This document shows positions 1-7,722 of a stretch of DNA of 11,243 nucleotides, piece after piece. The position numbers and the translations under genes were made by a program. The stretch lies in the NCBI GenBank assembly GCA_023228285.1, contig JALOBM010000063.1, positions 1-11,243 on the forward strand, written 5' to 3'. A model generated the notes under the pieces. The model was not told the DNA's origin. It made no database searches and worked only from the letters and a program-made list of their open reading frames with translations. This DNA comes from Candidatus Cloacimonadota bacterium. Lineage in GTDB: Bacteria; Cloacimonadota; Cloacimonadia; Cloacimonadales; Cloacimonadaceae. Positions within the stretch are counted from its first letter, which is position 1. Each line of letters begins with the position of its first letter.

Positions 1-1
1 A

Positions 2-796
2 AGGTCACTGGGCACACAGCTAGTATCCAACCTCATGGAAGATGCCAAGACGACCGGACGCTGGTTCATAGCAGTAGCAATGGGCAGAACGGCCGGACAT
101 CTTGCGCTTGGCATCGGCAAGAGCGCCGGCGCAACAGTCACTGTCATACCGGAAGAGTTCTTGGGCAAGGAGCATATCCCCATGTCGCTGATAGTTGATA
201 TCCTTACAGGAGCGATCATAAAAAGGCTTGCCTCAGAAAGGAAATACGGAGTTGCAGTAGTTGCGGAGGGATTGCTTGAGAGGATAAGGGAAGAAGATCT
301 TGAGGCTCTCAGCTGCATCGAACATGATGATCACGGACATGTCCGCTATGCAGAGATCAGCTTTTCAAGCGTCCTCAAGCGCGAAGTCCAGGCAAACCTG
401 ACTTCGCTTGGAATAAAAATGGACATAACCAATAAGGAGATAGGGTACGAGGTCCGCTGTGCCCCTCCTAACGCCTTCGATATAGAATATACAAGAAACC
501 TGGGATTTGCAGCGATAGAGTTCCTCAAAGAGGGAGGTACGAATTCGCTTATTTCCATACAAAACGACATGATAGTGCCGATACCTTTTAAGGATATAAA
601 AGATCCGGAAACCGGCAAGACACGTGTTCGCAGGGTCAACACAAAATCAATCCAGTATAGGATCGCGAGGCAGTACATGATAAGGCTTGAAAAAAAAGAT
701 TTTGAGCCCGGGCTGGAATTTGTGCAGCTTGCTGTAGCCGCCCGCATGTCTCCGGATGAATTCCGGGAGAGGTTCGAGTATGTAACGAGCTACTGA
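2..796 (+). CDS. 6-phosphofructokinase, C-terminal part (5' end outside window)
   Basis: Phosphorylates fructose 6-phosphate to fructose 1,6-bisphosphate in cytoplasmic glycolysis. The frame is already open at base 2, so the visible 264 residues are the C-terminal part and the ATG at 35 is internal. Family marks seen: the VAMGRTAGHLALGIGK stretch, whose Met-Gly-Arg binds fructose 6-phosphate, then IPEEF, and a later VVAEG with the substrate-binding Glu. The style (NLMEDAKTTGRW upstream, a long C-terminal domain with NDMIVPIPF) resembles the longer phosphofructokinases that often use pyrophosphate. The GGDD/GGDG motif that tells PPi from ATP use lies outside the window, so the phosphoryl donor is undecided. 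The TGA at 794-796 overlaps the 3' end of the convergent regulator gene by 7 bases. No functional link to the genes downstream is apparent. Confidence 0.9.
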   Translation, partial: RSLGTQLVSNLMEDAKTTGRWFIAVAMGRTAGHLALGIGKSAGATVTVIPEEFLGKEHIPMSLIVDILTGAIIKRLASERKYGVAVVAEGLLERIREEDLEALSCIEHDDHGHVRYAEISFSSVLKREVQANLTSLGIKMDITNKEIGYEVRCAPPNAFDIEYTRNLGFAAIEFLKEGGTNSLISIQNDMIVPIPFKDIKDPETGKTRVRRVNTKSIQYRIARQYMIRLEKKDFEPGLEFVQLAVAARMSPDEFRERFEYVTSY

Positions 797-820
797 TCTT
801 TACAGTTGAACCGTTTTTTT
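771..820 (+). terminator. possible weak rho-independent terminator of the phosphofructokinase gene
   Basis: GGTTC at 771-775 can pair with GAACC at 808-812, and TGTAA at 781-785 with TTACA at 800-804. A run of seven T follows at 814-820. The stem is interrupted and weak. It spans the stop codon and lies inside the 3' end of the opposite-strand regulator gene, so its use as a terminator is inferred from the U-tract. Confidence 0.35.
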
Positions 821-3800
821 ATCCAGTCAGCTCTCTGCTTAAAACCGCACCCTTCATACATGGCTGCTGATTCCAGTGCAAGCGCCTCCGGTGATCCCCC
901 AAATTTTTTATTCTTTTTCTGCAGGGTTTTTTTGTTTTTTGATGATTTTGATAAAAGCCATGCTTTTGCTAAATATTGAGTTGCTATCCATTGCTTTCTT
1001 GAAACATGTTTTAGAAAAATTTCTGCGGACTCAATTGATTTTTCAGATGATACGAAATCCACCCTCTCAGCGTCTGCTATTGCCTTTATGCTGTAGAGCA
1101 TCGATCCGCAGCGACCGCCTCTGCAGCTCTCAAAAAGAGAGGCAGCTTTGTCTATGTGTCGGTAAAGAAGGGTAATATTGTTCATGTCCAAAGCTAGGCT
1201 GGCTGCATGCGTGTGAAAATAACTTCTCCCCCAGTAAAGGCCGATGTTTTCACAGGTGTCGGTTGCATATGTAAAATAAGCTAGGGCGTTCTTATGATCA
1301 CCTTTGATCTGGAGTATCTCACCTATATAACATTTTGCGATCAATATGCTTAGTGTGTAGCATTTGCCGGTCAGCTTAAGGTTTTCGAAAAGTTTTATGG
1401 AGTGTCTGAATGTTTTTTCAGCTTTCTCGTATTCCCCTGATAAAAACATTGAAACTCCGGCAAACCTTACCGCTGTGGCCATATAGTGGCGGTAATTTTC
1501 CGGATGGGAGAGCCGGATCATTTCCCCGGCCGCTGAAAGAAGACGCGCAGGATTTTCGGTCTGAAGATGCATATAGCATATGTGTTTAAGACAGTGTATG
1601 TGAGTATCTGTCAGTCTAAACTCTTTTGAAATATTAATTGCCTCGTTTATGAATATAGTACCCTTGTCATATTCACCCCAGCTTATATGATATCCCCCTG
1701 CCAGCTCAAAGCATGAAGCCTCAAGCCTTTTAAGCTCTTCGCGATCGACATTCTTATCGGTACGGATCTCATCCAGCAACCCCATTGCCTGAGTTATTTT
1801 CTGCTCAGTCCCCTCTCTGCTGCTGAAGGGAGTCGAGCAGGAGAGAAGCACTTTATCTGAAACGACGGGGAAAAGGTCATGGTTAAGTGTTATGTCAAAA
1901 ATAAGCTCCCGTAAATACTGTTTAAGCTCCATGGCACGCTGGCCTGATCTCATGTAATGATGACAAAGCATCGTGCTGAGCTCAGGATTCCATTTTTGCG
2001 GTGAGTATATGTTGTTCAGGACTTCTGCGACCTTCTTGTGAAGTTCCTGTCTTTTAGAAAGGGAAATAGATTCATATATGCATTCCCTGACTTTGGCGTG
2101 TGTAAAATCCCAGATCACCCTTCCCTCTTCTTCCCTTTCATTCAGCAATCCCTTAAAAAGAAGCGTTTCGCCTGCCAACAGCACTTCATGGTGTTCCCTG
2201 CAGGTGGCTTCCGCTATCTGTTCAGGAGCTGCCCCCACCGCAAAGACCGAAAGCACTGAAAGCACATTTTGCTGCAGCTCTGAAAGATCTCCTATCCTTG
2301 CCATTATGAGTCCCCCCAATCCGTTTGTAAGATCGGAATCAGGATTCTCCTCTGCTGCACGAAGCATCTCAAAAAGAAGGAGGGGGATTCCTTCGCTCTC
2401 ACGAATAAAATATTCGTCTCCTTTTTGATTTAGAAGCCATTCAGAAAGGGAGTGTCGGCATATGTTTATGATCTCATCGTTACGCAGAGGGTCCAGTTTG
2501 AGGGGAACGATCTTCCATTTTGAAGGAGGATTGAGGCTCTGAAGCATTGCCAGAGTGATCCTTGAGGATTCGGGGCGGCCTGACAGAATTATGTTCAGAT
2601 CAAGGTCAACAGAACTCATAAAGGCGGTCAGAAGCTGGATCGACTGCGTGTCGAACCAGTGAATGTCTTCAAAAATCATGATGATCTTCTTTTTGCATGC
2701 AATGCGCCTAAGAATATCGTTTATCATCCCGCTGATGATAATAGGGTTTCTTTCAGTCATAAGAGCTACGTCTGCATTGTAGTTAAGCCCCTTGCCGCCT
2801 AGGAATCCGGGGAAAATGCCCGAAAGGACGGATTGGGTATTTATGTCAGGAAAATCATTTTCAGTCTCGAGAGTCCTGCCTATCTGTGCCATTATGCTGT
2901 TCCATGAAGAGTAGGGATACCCTTCTCCTACAGGGCAGGCTCTTGATGAGAGGAGCAGACAGCCACCTGTGTCGAGTATCGATATAGCCTTGTTGATCAA
3001 TGCTGTTTTGCCTATGCCGGCCTCACCGTGGACGTAAACAGCCATGTTCATGCCGCCAGAATCTGTCAGGGCCCCTATCATGAGCGCTAGTTCATTTTTC
3101 CTGCACCAGAACTTTTCCCCTTTTGCAGACTGATCGTCATGTTCAGACCAGTTGTTGATAATTTTTCTGAAGTATTTTCTGCTTCTCTCTGAGGGCGCTA
3201 TGCCCATGTTATTTTCAATTTTAAATGAGTATTCCTTAAAAAAAATCAGGGCTTTGGTGGGCTGTCCCATGTTGCAGTATATTTCCATCAGCTCAAGCAC
3301 GGAATCTTCATCAAAGGGATCAATTGTCAGAAGGACCTCAAGCGAATTGCTCATTTCTTCGTACAGCTTTTTTTCATAGCAGTTTGAGATCCTCTTTCTC
3401 AGTATTGCTACGATATTCTTTCTTATAGACTGCTTTGTCACTGCCGCCCACTCATCAAATTCTTCGGAACCTTCAAGTCTGCAGTTCCTAAGCGGTTCCT
3501 CAGTTATGTGGCAAGGGATCGGAAAATCTGGGTCAATTATTTTTTCAAGAGCGGAGATGTCATTGGAGGATTCTTTAAGGGAGACAGTGTTCCTTTCAAT
3601 ATCTACATATCTTGGGATCGTGTTTCGTATTATGTAAAGCGCGTTTCTGAGGTTTGCGGATGCCTGAGGATTTTCCATGTCTGACCAGAAAAGCGCCTTA
3701 AGCTGATTTCTGGTCGCAGGACCGCTCAATGCCAGATATACAACTATTGACTCTGCTTTTTTCAGCGAAAAAGAGAGTTTTTTGCCGTTAATTTCGATAT

Positions 3801-3834
3801 AGGGGTTTCCTAAAAAATGGAGAAAAAGGGTCAT
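790..3834 (-). CDS. BTAD/STAND-type transcriptional regulator (winged helix, ATPase, TPR-like tail)
   Basis: Large 1014-residue cytoplasmic regulator with AfsR/SARP-like architecture. Residues about 1-95 look like an OmpR-type winged helix in the SARP arrangement (QLKALFWSD then ASANLRNALYIIR). Residues about 125-228 match a bacterial transcriptional activation domain (helical repeats, LLTIDPFDEDSVLELMEIYC, MGIAPS). An AAA_16/STAND ATPase follows: Walker A HGEAGIGKT at 269-277 and Walker B IIMIFED at 384-390, then IHWFD. The last 300 or so residues hold TPR-like helical pairs (SWGEYDKG near 718, SGEYEKAEK near 800, KGDHKNALAYF near 845). Such proteins sense a signal through the ATPase/TPR part and bind direct repeats near promoters. 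The ATG at 3834 has an AGGGA a few bases upstream. The gene is transcribed divergently from the molybdoenzyme operon, so it is probably that operon's specific regulator. The inducer is unknown. Confidence 0.85.
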   Translation of the reverse strand: MTLFLHFLGNPYIEINGKKLSFSLKKAESIVVYLALSGPATRNQLKALFWSDMENPQASANLRNALYIIRNTIPRYVDIERNTVSLKESSNDISALEKIIDPDFPIPCHITEEPLRNCRLEGSEEFDEWAAVTKQSIRKNIVAILRKRISNCYEKKLYEEMSNSLEVLLTIDPFDEDSVLELMEIYCNMGQPTKALIFFKEYSFKIENNMGIAPSERSRKYFRKIINNWSEHDDQSAKGEKFWCRKNELALMIGALTDSGGMNMAVYVHGEAGIGKTALINKAISILDTGGCLLLSSRACPVGEGYPYSSWNSIMAQIGRTLETENDFPDINTQSVLSGIFPGFLGGKGLNYNADVALMTERNPIIISGMINDILRRIACKKKIIMIFEDIHWFDTQSIQLLTAFMSSVDLDLNIILSGRPESSRITLAMLQSLNPPSKWKIVPLKLDPLRNDEIINICRHSLSEWLLNQKGDEYFIRESEGIPLLLFEMLRAAEENPDSDLTNGLGGLIMARIGDLSELQQNVLSVLSVFAVGAAPEQIAEATCREHHEVLLAGETLLFKGLLNEREEEGRVIWDFTHAKVRECIYESISLSKRQELHKKVAEVLNNIYSPQKWNPELSTMLCHHYMRSGQRAMELKQYLRELIFDITLNHDLFPVVSDKVLLSCSTPFSSREGTEQKITQAMGLLDEIRTDKNVDREELKRLEASCFELAGGYHISWGEYDKGTIFINEAINISKEFRLTDTHIHCLKHICYMHLQTENPARLLSAAGEMIRLSHPENYRHYMATAVRFAGVSMFLSGEYEKAEKTFRHSIKLFENLKLTGKCYTLSILIAKCYIGEILQIKGDHKNALAYFTYATDTCENIGLYWGRSYFHTHAASLALDMNNITLLYRHIDKAASLFESCRGGRCGSMLYSIKAIADAERVDFVSSEKSIESAEIFLKHVSRKQWIATQYLAKAWLLSKSSKNKKTLQKKNKKFGGSPEALALESAAMYEGCGFKQRADWIKKRFNCKDQ

Positions 3835-3883
3835 TTGCGATCCCTGCCTTTGTGTTCCATCAATATTAAATTATATCAATATA

Positions 3884-3912
3884 TTTATACAGTCTAGATT
3901 GATCTACACCAA
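3884..3912 (-). promoter_or_regulatory. putative sigma70 promoter of the BTAD regulator gene
   Basis: Read on the minus strand, TTGGTG (3912-3907) and TATAAA (3889-3884) are separated by 17 bases, a good -35/-10 pair. It would start transcription about 45 bases upstream of the ATG at 3834. A second possible -10, TATAAT at 3875-3870, has only a poor -35 (TAGACT, 15-base spacer). The -35 lies next to the CGTCAA repeats, which allows autoregulation. Confidence 0.5.
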
Positions 3913-3980
3913 TAGCGTCAATAAAACGTCAAATAGGCTGTAAAAGAGTAGACAGAGATCCGGTGATACCTATTGACGCT
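3913..3980. promoter_or_regulatory. putative operator: CGTCAA direct repeats plus an inverted copy
   Basis: CGTCAAT at 3916-3922 and CGTCAAA at 3927-3933 are tandem copies with an 11-bp period, one helical turn. A third copy lies in the opposite orientation at 3973-3978 (TTGACG), within a perfect 10-bp inverted repeat: AGCGTCAATA at 3914-3923 against TATTGACGCT at 3971-3980. SARP/BTAD regulators are known to bind short direct repeats at 11-bp spacing, so these are the obvious candidate sites for the adjacent regulator. One copy coincides with the -35 of the operon promoter. The binding assignment is inference. Confidence 0.45.
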
Positions 3981-4002
3981 TCTCTTATGCGGCAAGTATA
4001 GA
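3973..4002 (+). promoter_or_regulatory. putative sigma70 promoter of the molybdenum hydroxylase operon
   Basis: TTGACG at 3973-3978 (5 of 6 to the -35 consensus) and TATAGA at 3997-4002 (4 of 6 to the -10 consensus) are 18 bases apart. Transcription would begin near 4009, leaving a leader of about 40 bases before the ATG at 4048. This also means the TTG at 3973, which opens the longest frame of the next gene, is promoter DNA and not a start codon. Confidence 0.55.
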
Positions 4003-4047
4003 CTTTATTGTGGAAATGAAGGGTCAAACAGAAATAATGAACCAATA

Positions 4048-4542
4048 ATGATCGTCGGGGTGGTTTGCCTGAAAATAGAACTTAAGGTCAACGGCAAGTT
4101 GAGGAGAGCTGAAGTGGGGGTATCTGAGAGGCTGATAGATGTGCTTAGGCAGAAGTTCGGTCTTGTCAGCGTCAAAGAGGGATGCGGCGCAGGAGAGTGC
4201 GGTGCATGCACGGTCCTCCTGGATGGAGAAGCCGTCTGTTCTTGTGTGGTTCCGGCTTTTCAGACAGAAGGGCACGATATCCTTACAGTAGAGGGTCTCG
4301 AAGAAAACGGAGAATTGGATGTGATACAGCAGTCTTTTATAGACTGTGATGCGATCCAGTGCGGGTTCTGTACACCAGGGATGATAATGTCTGCCAAGGC
4401 ACTGCTCTTAAAAAATCCGTTGCCCTCAAGAGATGAGATAAGGACCGCGCTTGCCGGGAATATATGCAGGTGCACAGGTTATACCCAAATACTAGACGCA
4501 GTTGAAACAGCAGCTGAACGGATAAGGGAGGACCTCCAGTGA
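4048..4542 (+). CDS. molybdenum hydroxylase small subunit, two [2Fe-2S] clusters (XdhC/CoxS family)
   Basis: Electron-transfer subunit of a xanthine dehydrogenase/CO dehydrogenase-family molybdoenzyme, passing electrons from the Mo centre to FAD in the cytoplasm. With the ATG at 4048 it has 164 residues, usual for the family. The plant-ferredoxin-type cluster has Cys46, 51, 54 and 66 (GCGAGECGACTV, then C in VCSC). The second, helical-domain cluster has Cys105, 108, 140 and 142 (CGFCTPG and ICRCTGY). Both cluster sites are complete. The start is uncertain: 4048 lacks a good ribosome site. A CTG at 4069-4071, five bases after GGGGTGG, would give the family-typical start KIELKVNGK. The longer TTG frame from 3973 lies in the promoter. 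It is first in the operon, and its TGA (4540-4542) overlaps the next start codon. Confidence 0.93.
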   Translation: MIVGVVCLKIELKVNGKLRRAEVGVSERLIDVLRQKFGLVSVKEGCGAGECGACTVLLDGEAVCSCVVPAFQTEGHDILTVEGLEENGELDVIQQSFIDCDAIQCGFCTPGMIMSAKALLLKNPLPSRDEIRTALAGNICRCTGYTQILDAVETAAERIREDLQ

Positions 4543-5423
4543 CAAGCCTTTTTGCCCCGCGAAGCATAAAAGAATATTCAAATTTCCTTGCTGTGAGCGG
4601 AGAACTCGAAAAGCACTTCATAGCAGGAGGGACAGACTGGCTTATAAAAAACCGGAGAAGTATCCCGGAAATGGCGGTGTTGTTTGATCTGTCAAAAATG
4701 ACGGAGCTCAGGGGCATAGAGATCAAAGAGTCGTATCTGAGGGTAGGGGCAATGGAGACGATGACATCGATCCATTCCAGTGCACTGATCAAACTGTATG
4801 CTGCAGCGCTCACAGATGCGGCTTTATCGATGGGGTCGGTGCAGATCCGAAACAGAGCTACGGTCGGAGGCAATCTGGCAAATGCTTCGCCAGCTGCGGA
4901 TACCCCTTGTGCATTGGCTGCTCTGGATGCTTCGGCAACTGTTTTTTCTCTTTCGGGCAGCAGAAATCTATCAATTGAAGAAGTGCTTGCTTCCTGCCCC
5001 AATGCCAATACATTATCCGATGGCGAGATCATAACGGAATTTTGTACTCCGGTCAGAAAAGGGTATGTATCAGCGTTTAAAAAGGTAGGAAGCAGGAGCG
5101 AAGTAAGCATAGCGCGCGTCAATATGGCAGTTTCAGCAAAATATGAGGGCGGTATTTTCAGTGACGCCAGAGTATTTGTAGGAACGCTGGGAAGAGCCGC
5201 AATAAGGTGTCTTGGAGCAGAAAAGGCACTTGCGCTACATCCCTCTTTGCGTGATCAAAGTTTTAAAAGTGCCCTTTGCGAATTTGCCGGACAGATGATC
5301 CCCGGAAGGAGCACCCTCCCTTATAAGAAGTCAGCCCTAAGGGCGCTCGCAGAAGATCTTCTGGAAATGCTTGGGGAGAGAGGAAAGGCGTCAGAAAAAA
5401 GTGGGGAAAAGGGCCATGAATAA
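4539..5423 (+). CDS. molybdenum hydroxylase middle subunit, FAD-binding (CoxM/XdhB family)
   Basis: FAD subunit that takes electrons from the 2Fe-2S subunit and passes them to the final acceptor, NAD or another carrier. At 294 residues it is the usual size. The vanillyl-alcohol-oxidase-type FAD fold is marked by AGGTD at 29-33 and by RNRATVGGNLANASPAADT at about 104-122. Further on, GSRSEVSIARVNMAV (184-198) leads into the C-terminal CO-dehydrogenase-flavoprotein domain. No extra 4Fe-4S insertion is seen, unlike 4-hydroxybenzoyl-CoA reductase. The GTG start at 4539 follows a strong GGGAGGA ribosome site and overlaps the preceding stop by four bases (GTGA), so the two genes are translationally coupled. 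The end overlaps the large-subunit start by 8 bases. Confidence 0.92.
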   Translation: MTSLFAPRSIKEYSNFLAVSGELEKHFIAGGTDWLIKNRRSIPEMAVLFDLSKMTELRGIEIKESYLRVGAMETMTSIHSSALIKLYAAALTDAALSMGSVQIRNRATVGGNLANASPAADTPCALAALDASATVFSLSGSRNLSIEEVLASCPNANTLSDGEIITEFCTPVRKGYVSAFKKVGSRSEVSIARVNMAVSAKYEGGIFSDARVFVGTLGRAAIRCLGAEKALALHPSLRDQSFKSALCEFAGQMIPGRSTLPYKKSALRALAEDLLEMLGERGKASEKSGEKGHE

Positions 5424-7656
5424 GAAATCATACAATTATATCGGTAAAAATATCATCAGGTGCGATGCTGCTGACAAGGTGCAGGGCAGGTTTCATTATC
5501 TGGCGGATGAGCCCTTTCCAGGCGTATTGTTCGGAGTTATTCTTATGAGCCCCCACTCCAATGCCATAGTAAGGTCGATCGATGTTTCTGAAGCGATCAG
5601 TATCGAAGGTGTTGAAATACTTACATATCTTGATGTTCCTTCAGTAAAGTACAACAGCGGAGAGTGGTTCCCAGGTCAGGAAGATTTTCCGGATGAGACT
5701 ATCCTCACCGGTCATGCAAGACACGTAGGTGACCGCATAGCCCTGGTCATGGCAGAGACAGAAGAAAAAGCGAGAAGGAGCAGAGATCTTGTCAGGGTCG
5801 GATATGAAATAATGCCTGCTGTTACCTCGCTTAATACGGCTGCTGAAATGGCAGGGACGCTACACGAAGACGGGCAGAGAAGCTTTGACGGAAGCATTTC
5901 CTATGGAGATGTTGATGAAGCTTTTTCCGGGGCAGCTTACATAGAGTCGGACACGGTAATAACCCCAAAGATCCATCATGCGGCTATGGAAACTCACTCC
6001 GTACTGGCAATACCTCGTCCCGGAGGTGTGATCGAAGTAAGGACGCCCTGCCAGATAACATTCGGAGTGCAGCATTCCGTTGCGCAGGTGCTGGAGCTGC
6101 CTTTATCAAAAATCAGAGTGATTAAGGTAAACATGGGGGGGACATTCGGGGGGAAACAGGAAGTAGTTTTTGAGGTTTTGTGTGCATGGGCGGCAAATAA
6201 ACTCAAAAGACCTGTTTTTATCAACACGTCGAGAGAAGAGACCATCCTTTCGACCCGTACCAGAGCTGCGGTAAAAGGCAAAGTCGAAACGGCTGTGGAT
6301 GCGGAGGGTCTGATACTTGGAAGGCGCTTTGAACTGACAGTGGACGCAGGAGCATACCTTACAGGCACAAAGAAAGTAATGATGGCCATGGGAAAAAAGG
6401 CTTCAAGGTTATATAGGATACCTGCTCTCAGCTACACAGGTTCTGTAGTCAGGACGTCAACGACTCCGGCAGGTGCGTGCCGCGGGTATGGTTCTCCTCA
6501 GATACACACAATTACCGAGATACATACAGATCTTCTCTGCAGGAGGCTTGGTTTTGACCCCGTCGAGTTCAGGATGAAAAATCTTCTTAAAGAATTTGAA
6601 GAAGATCCCTCAGGCGGAGCCAATATAGGCAAGGCAAGAGTGATCGAGTGTTTGAAAAAAGGGGCTGAAGTTTTTGAATGGGAGAAGAGCAAAACACCGA
6701 AGGTAAGCAGAGGAAGGTTTTTCACCGGAACAGGTTTTGCGTGCTGCACACATGGCAATGGTTACTATAAAACAAAGTATCATGATTTTTCGAACATGTC
6801 CCTAAGGATACTTGAAGACGGCTCAGCGATACTTCGGGCCTCAATCCATGAGCTTGGCAGCGGCGCAACAACAGCGCTTGCACAGATAGTGGGCGAGGTC
6901 ACTGGAATAGACGTCTCAAAAATAACGGTTACCGAGACCGACACACAATTCACTTCATATGACTCGGGATGTCAGGCCAGCAGGGTCATATACGTGTGCG
7001 GCGAATGTGCCAGACTGGTTTCTGAAGAAGCAGTAAAAATGCTCCGCGAAGAAACATCAAAGCTATTGGACAAACCTGTGCGTTTTTCTGATGGACAGCT
7101 CATTTGCGAAGGACATAAGCTTGGTATTGGAGAGGCAATAAGAGAAATAATGGGAAAAAACAGGGTTTCCATTGAAGCTCATTTTGAACACAGGCCTGAA
7201 ATGAACCCGGCATCGTTTGGGGCACACTTTGCGGAAGTGACTGTAGATAAACTGACCGGCCTGGTCAGGATCAACAGATACCTCGCTGTTCACGATATTG
7301 GCCAGGCAATAAACGAGAGTTTTGTAAGAGGGCAGATATATGGAGGTGTTCAGATGGGAATAGGAATGGCCCTCACCGAAGAACTTCCATTTGATAGCAA
7401 CGGTATTCCTAAAGTGCGTAATTTTGACAAATACCATCTGATAAATGCCCCCGACATGCCGGACTCAGAAATAATTCTTATTGAAGACGGTGAACCGGGA
7501 GGTCCTTTCGGCGCGAAGAGCATAGGGGAAATTTCAACTGTTCCGGTGTCTGCGGCAATTGTAAACGCAGTAAACAGGGCGTTATGTTCATCATTGACTG
7601 ACCTTCCTCTTACTCCTGCAAAGATAGTGGAAGCTGTTGACGATCAGGGAAAATGA
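5416..7656 (+). CDS. molybdenum hydroxylase large subunit, molybdopterin-binding (XdhA/CoxL family)
   Basis: Catalytic subunit carrying the molybdopterin cofactor, 746 residues from the ATG at 5416. That start follows GGGGAAAAGGG and overlaps the FAD-subunit stop; the TTG at 5371 is less likely. Seen in order: a hammerhead domain (about 15-130), MGGTFGGKQE at 240-249, CRGYG at 355-359, ELGSGATTALAQ at 479-490, and GPFGAKSIGE with the catalytic Glu705. Gln219 matches the Mo-proximal Gln of bovine xanthine dehydrogenase. By eye, the purine-binding residues of that enzyme are replaced: Glu802 by Gln248 and Arg880 by Ala324. Near the pocket there are extra cysteines at 355, 443 and 444, and CGEC at 528-531. 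True xanthine dehydrogenase activity is therefore doubtful. Context suggests an imidazole or thio-imidazole compound derived from a histidine betaine. The family is secure; the substrate is inference. Confidence 0.92.
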   Translation: MNKKSYNYIGKNIIRCDAADKVQGRFHYLADEPFPGVLFGVILMSPHSNAIVRSIDVSEAISIEGVEILTYLDVPSVKYNSGEWFPGQEDFPDETILTGHARHVGDRIALVMAETEEKARRSRDLVRVGYEIMPAVTSLNTAAEMAGTLHEDGQRSFDGSISYGDVDEAFSGAAYIESDTVITPKIHHAAMETHSVLAIPRPGGVIEVRTPCQITFGVQHSVAQVLELPLSKIRVIKVNMGGTFGGKQEVVFEVLCAWAANKLKRPVFINTSREETILSTRTRAAVKGKVETAVDAEGLILGRRFELTVDAGAYLTGTKKVMMAMGKKASRLYRIPALSYTGSVVRTSTTPAGACRGYGSPQIHTITEIHTDLLCRRLGFDPVEFRMKNLLKEFEEDPSGGANIGKARVIECLKKGAEVFEWEKSKTPKVSRGRFFTGTGFACCTHGNGYYKTKYHDFSNMSLRILEDGSAILRASIHELGSGATTALAQIVGEVTGIDVSKITVTETDTQFTSYDSGCQASRVIYVCGECARLVSEEAVKMLREETSKLLDKPVRFSDGQLICEGHKLGIGEAIREIMGKNRVSIEAHFEHRPEMNPASFGAHFAEVTVDKLTGLVRINRYLAVHDIGQAINESFVRGQIYGGVQMGIGMALTEELPFDSNGIPKVRNFDKYHLINAPDMPDSEIILIEDGEPGGPFGAKSIGEISTVPVSAAIVNAVNRALCSSLTDLPLTPAKIVEAVDDQGK

Positions 7657-7722
7657 TGATCTAAAAATTTTAAAAAATATTATAGATGCTAAAAATTCGC
7701 TTTATTAAGGAGGATAACAGAA

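Noticed and set aside
690..714. Palindrome AGCCCGGGCT plus an A-run as a minus-strand terminator for the regulator
   Set aside because: The palindrome leaves only a 3-bp stem around a 4-base loop, and it lies within the phosphofructokinase coding sequence. Too weak to call.
3973..4047. N-terminal extension of the iron-sulfur subunit from the TTG at 3973
   Set aside because: This stretch carries a good -35/-10 pair, has no family similarity, and lacks a ribosome site before the TTG.
4337..5122. 261-residue minus-strand open frame
   Set aside because: It lies opposite two well-supported genes. Its composition (Ser/Ala/Leu rich) is that of a shadow frame and no domain is recognisable.
4048..7656. 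Xanthine dehydrogenase for purine breakdown
   Set aside because: Subunit layout fits, but the purine-binding Glu and Arg appear replaced, and the neighbours are a betaine carrier and a trimethylamine-lyase candidate, not purine genes.
7637..7683. TTGACG and TATTAT as a promoter before the transporter
   Set aside because: The two boxes are more than 30 bases apart, and TTGACG is in the coding end of the large subunit. No acceptable -35/-10 pair is seen in the 66-base gap.
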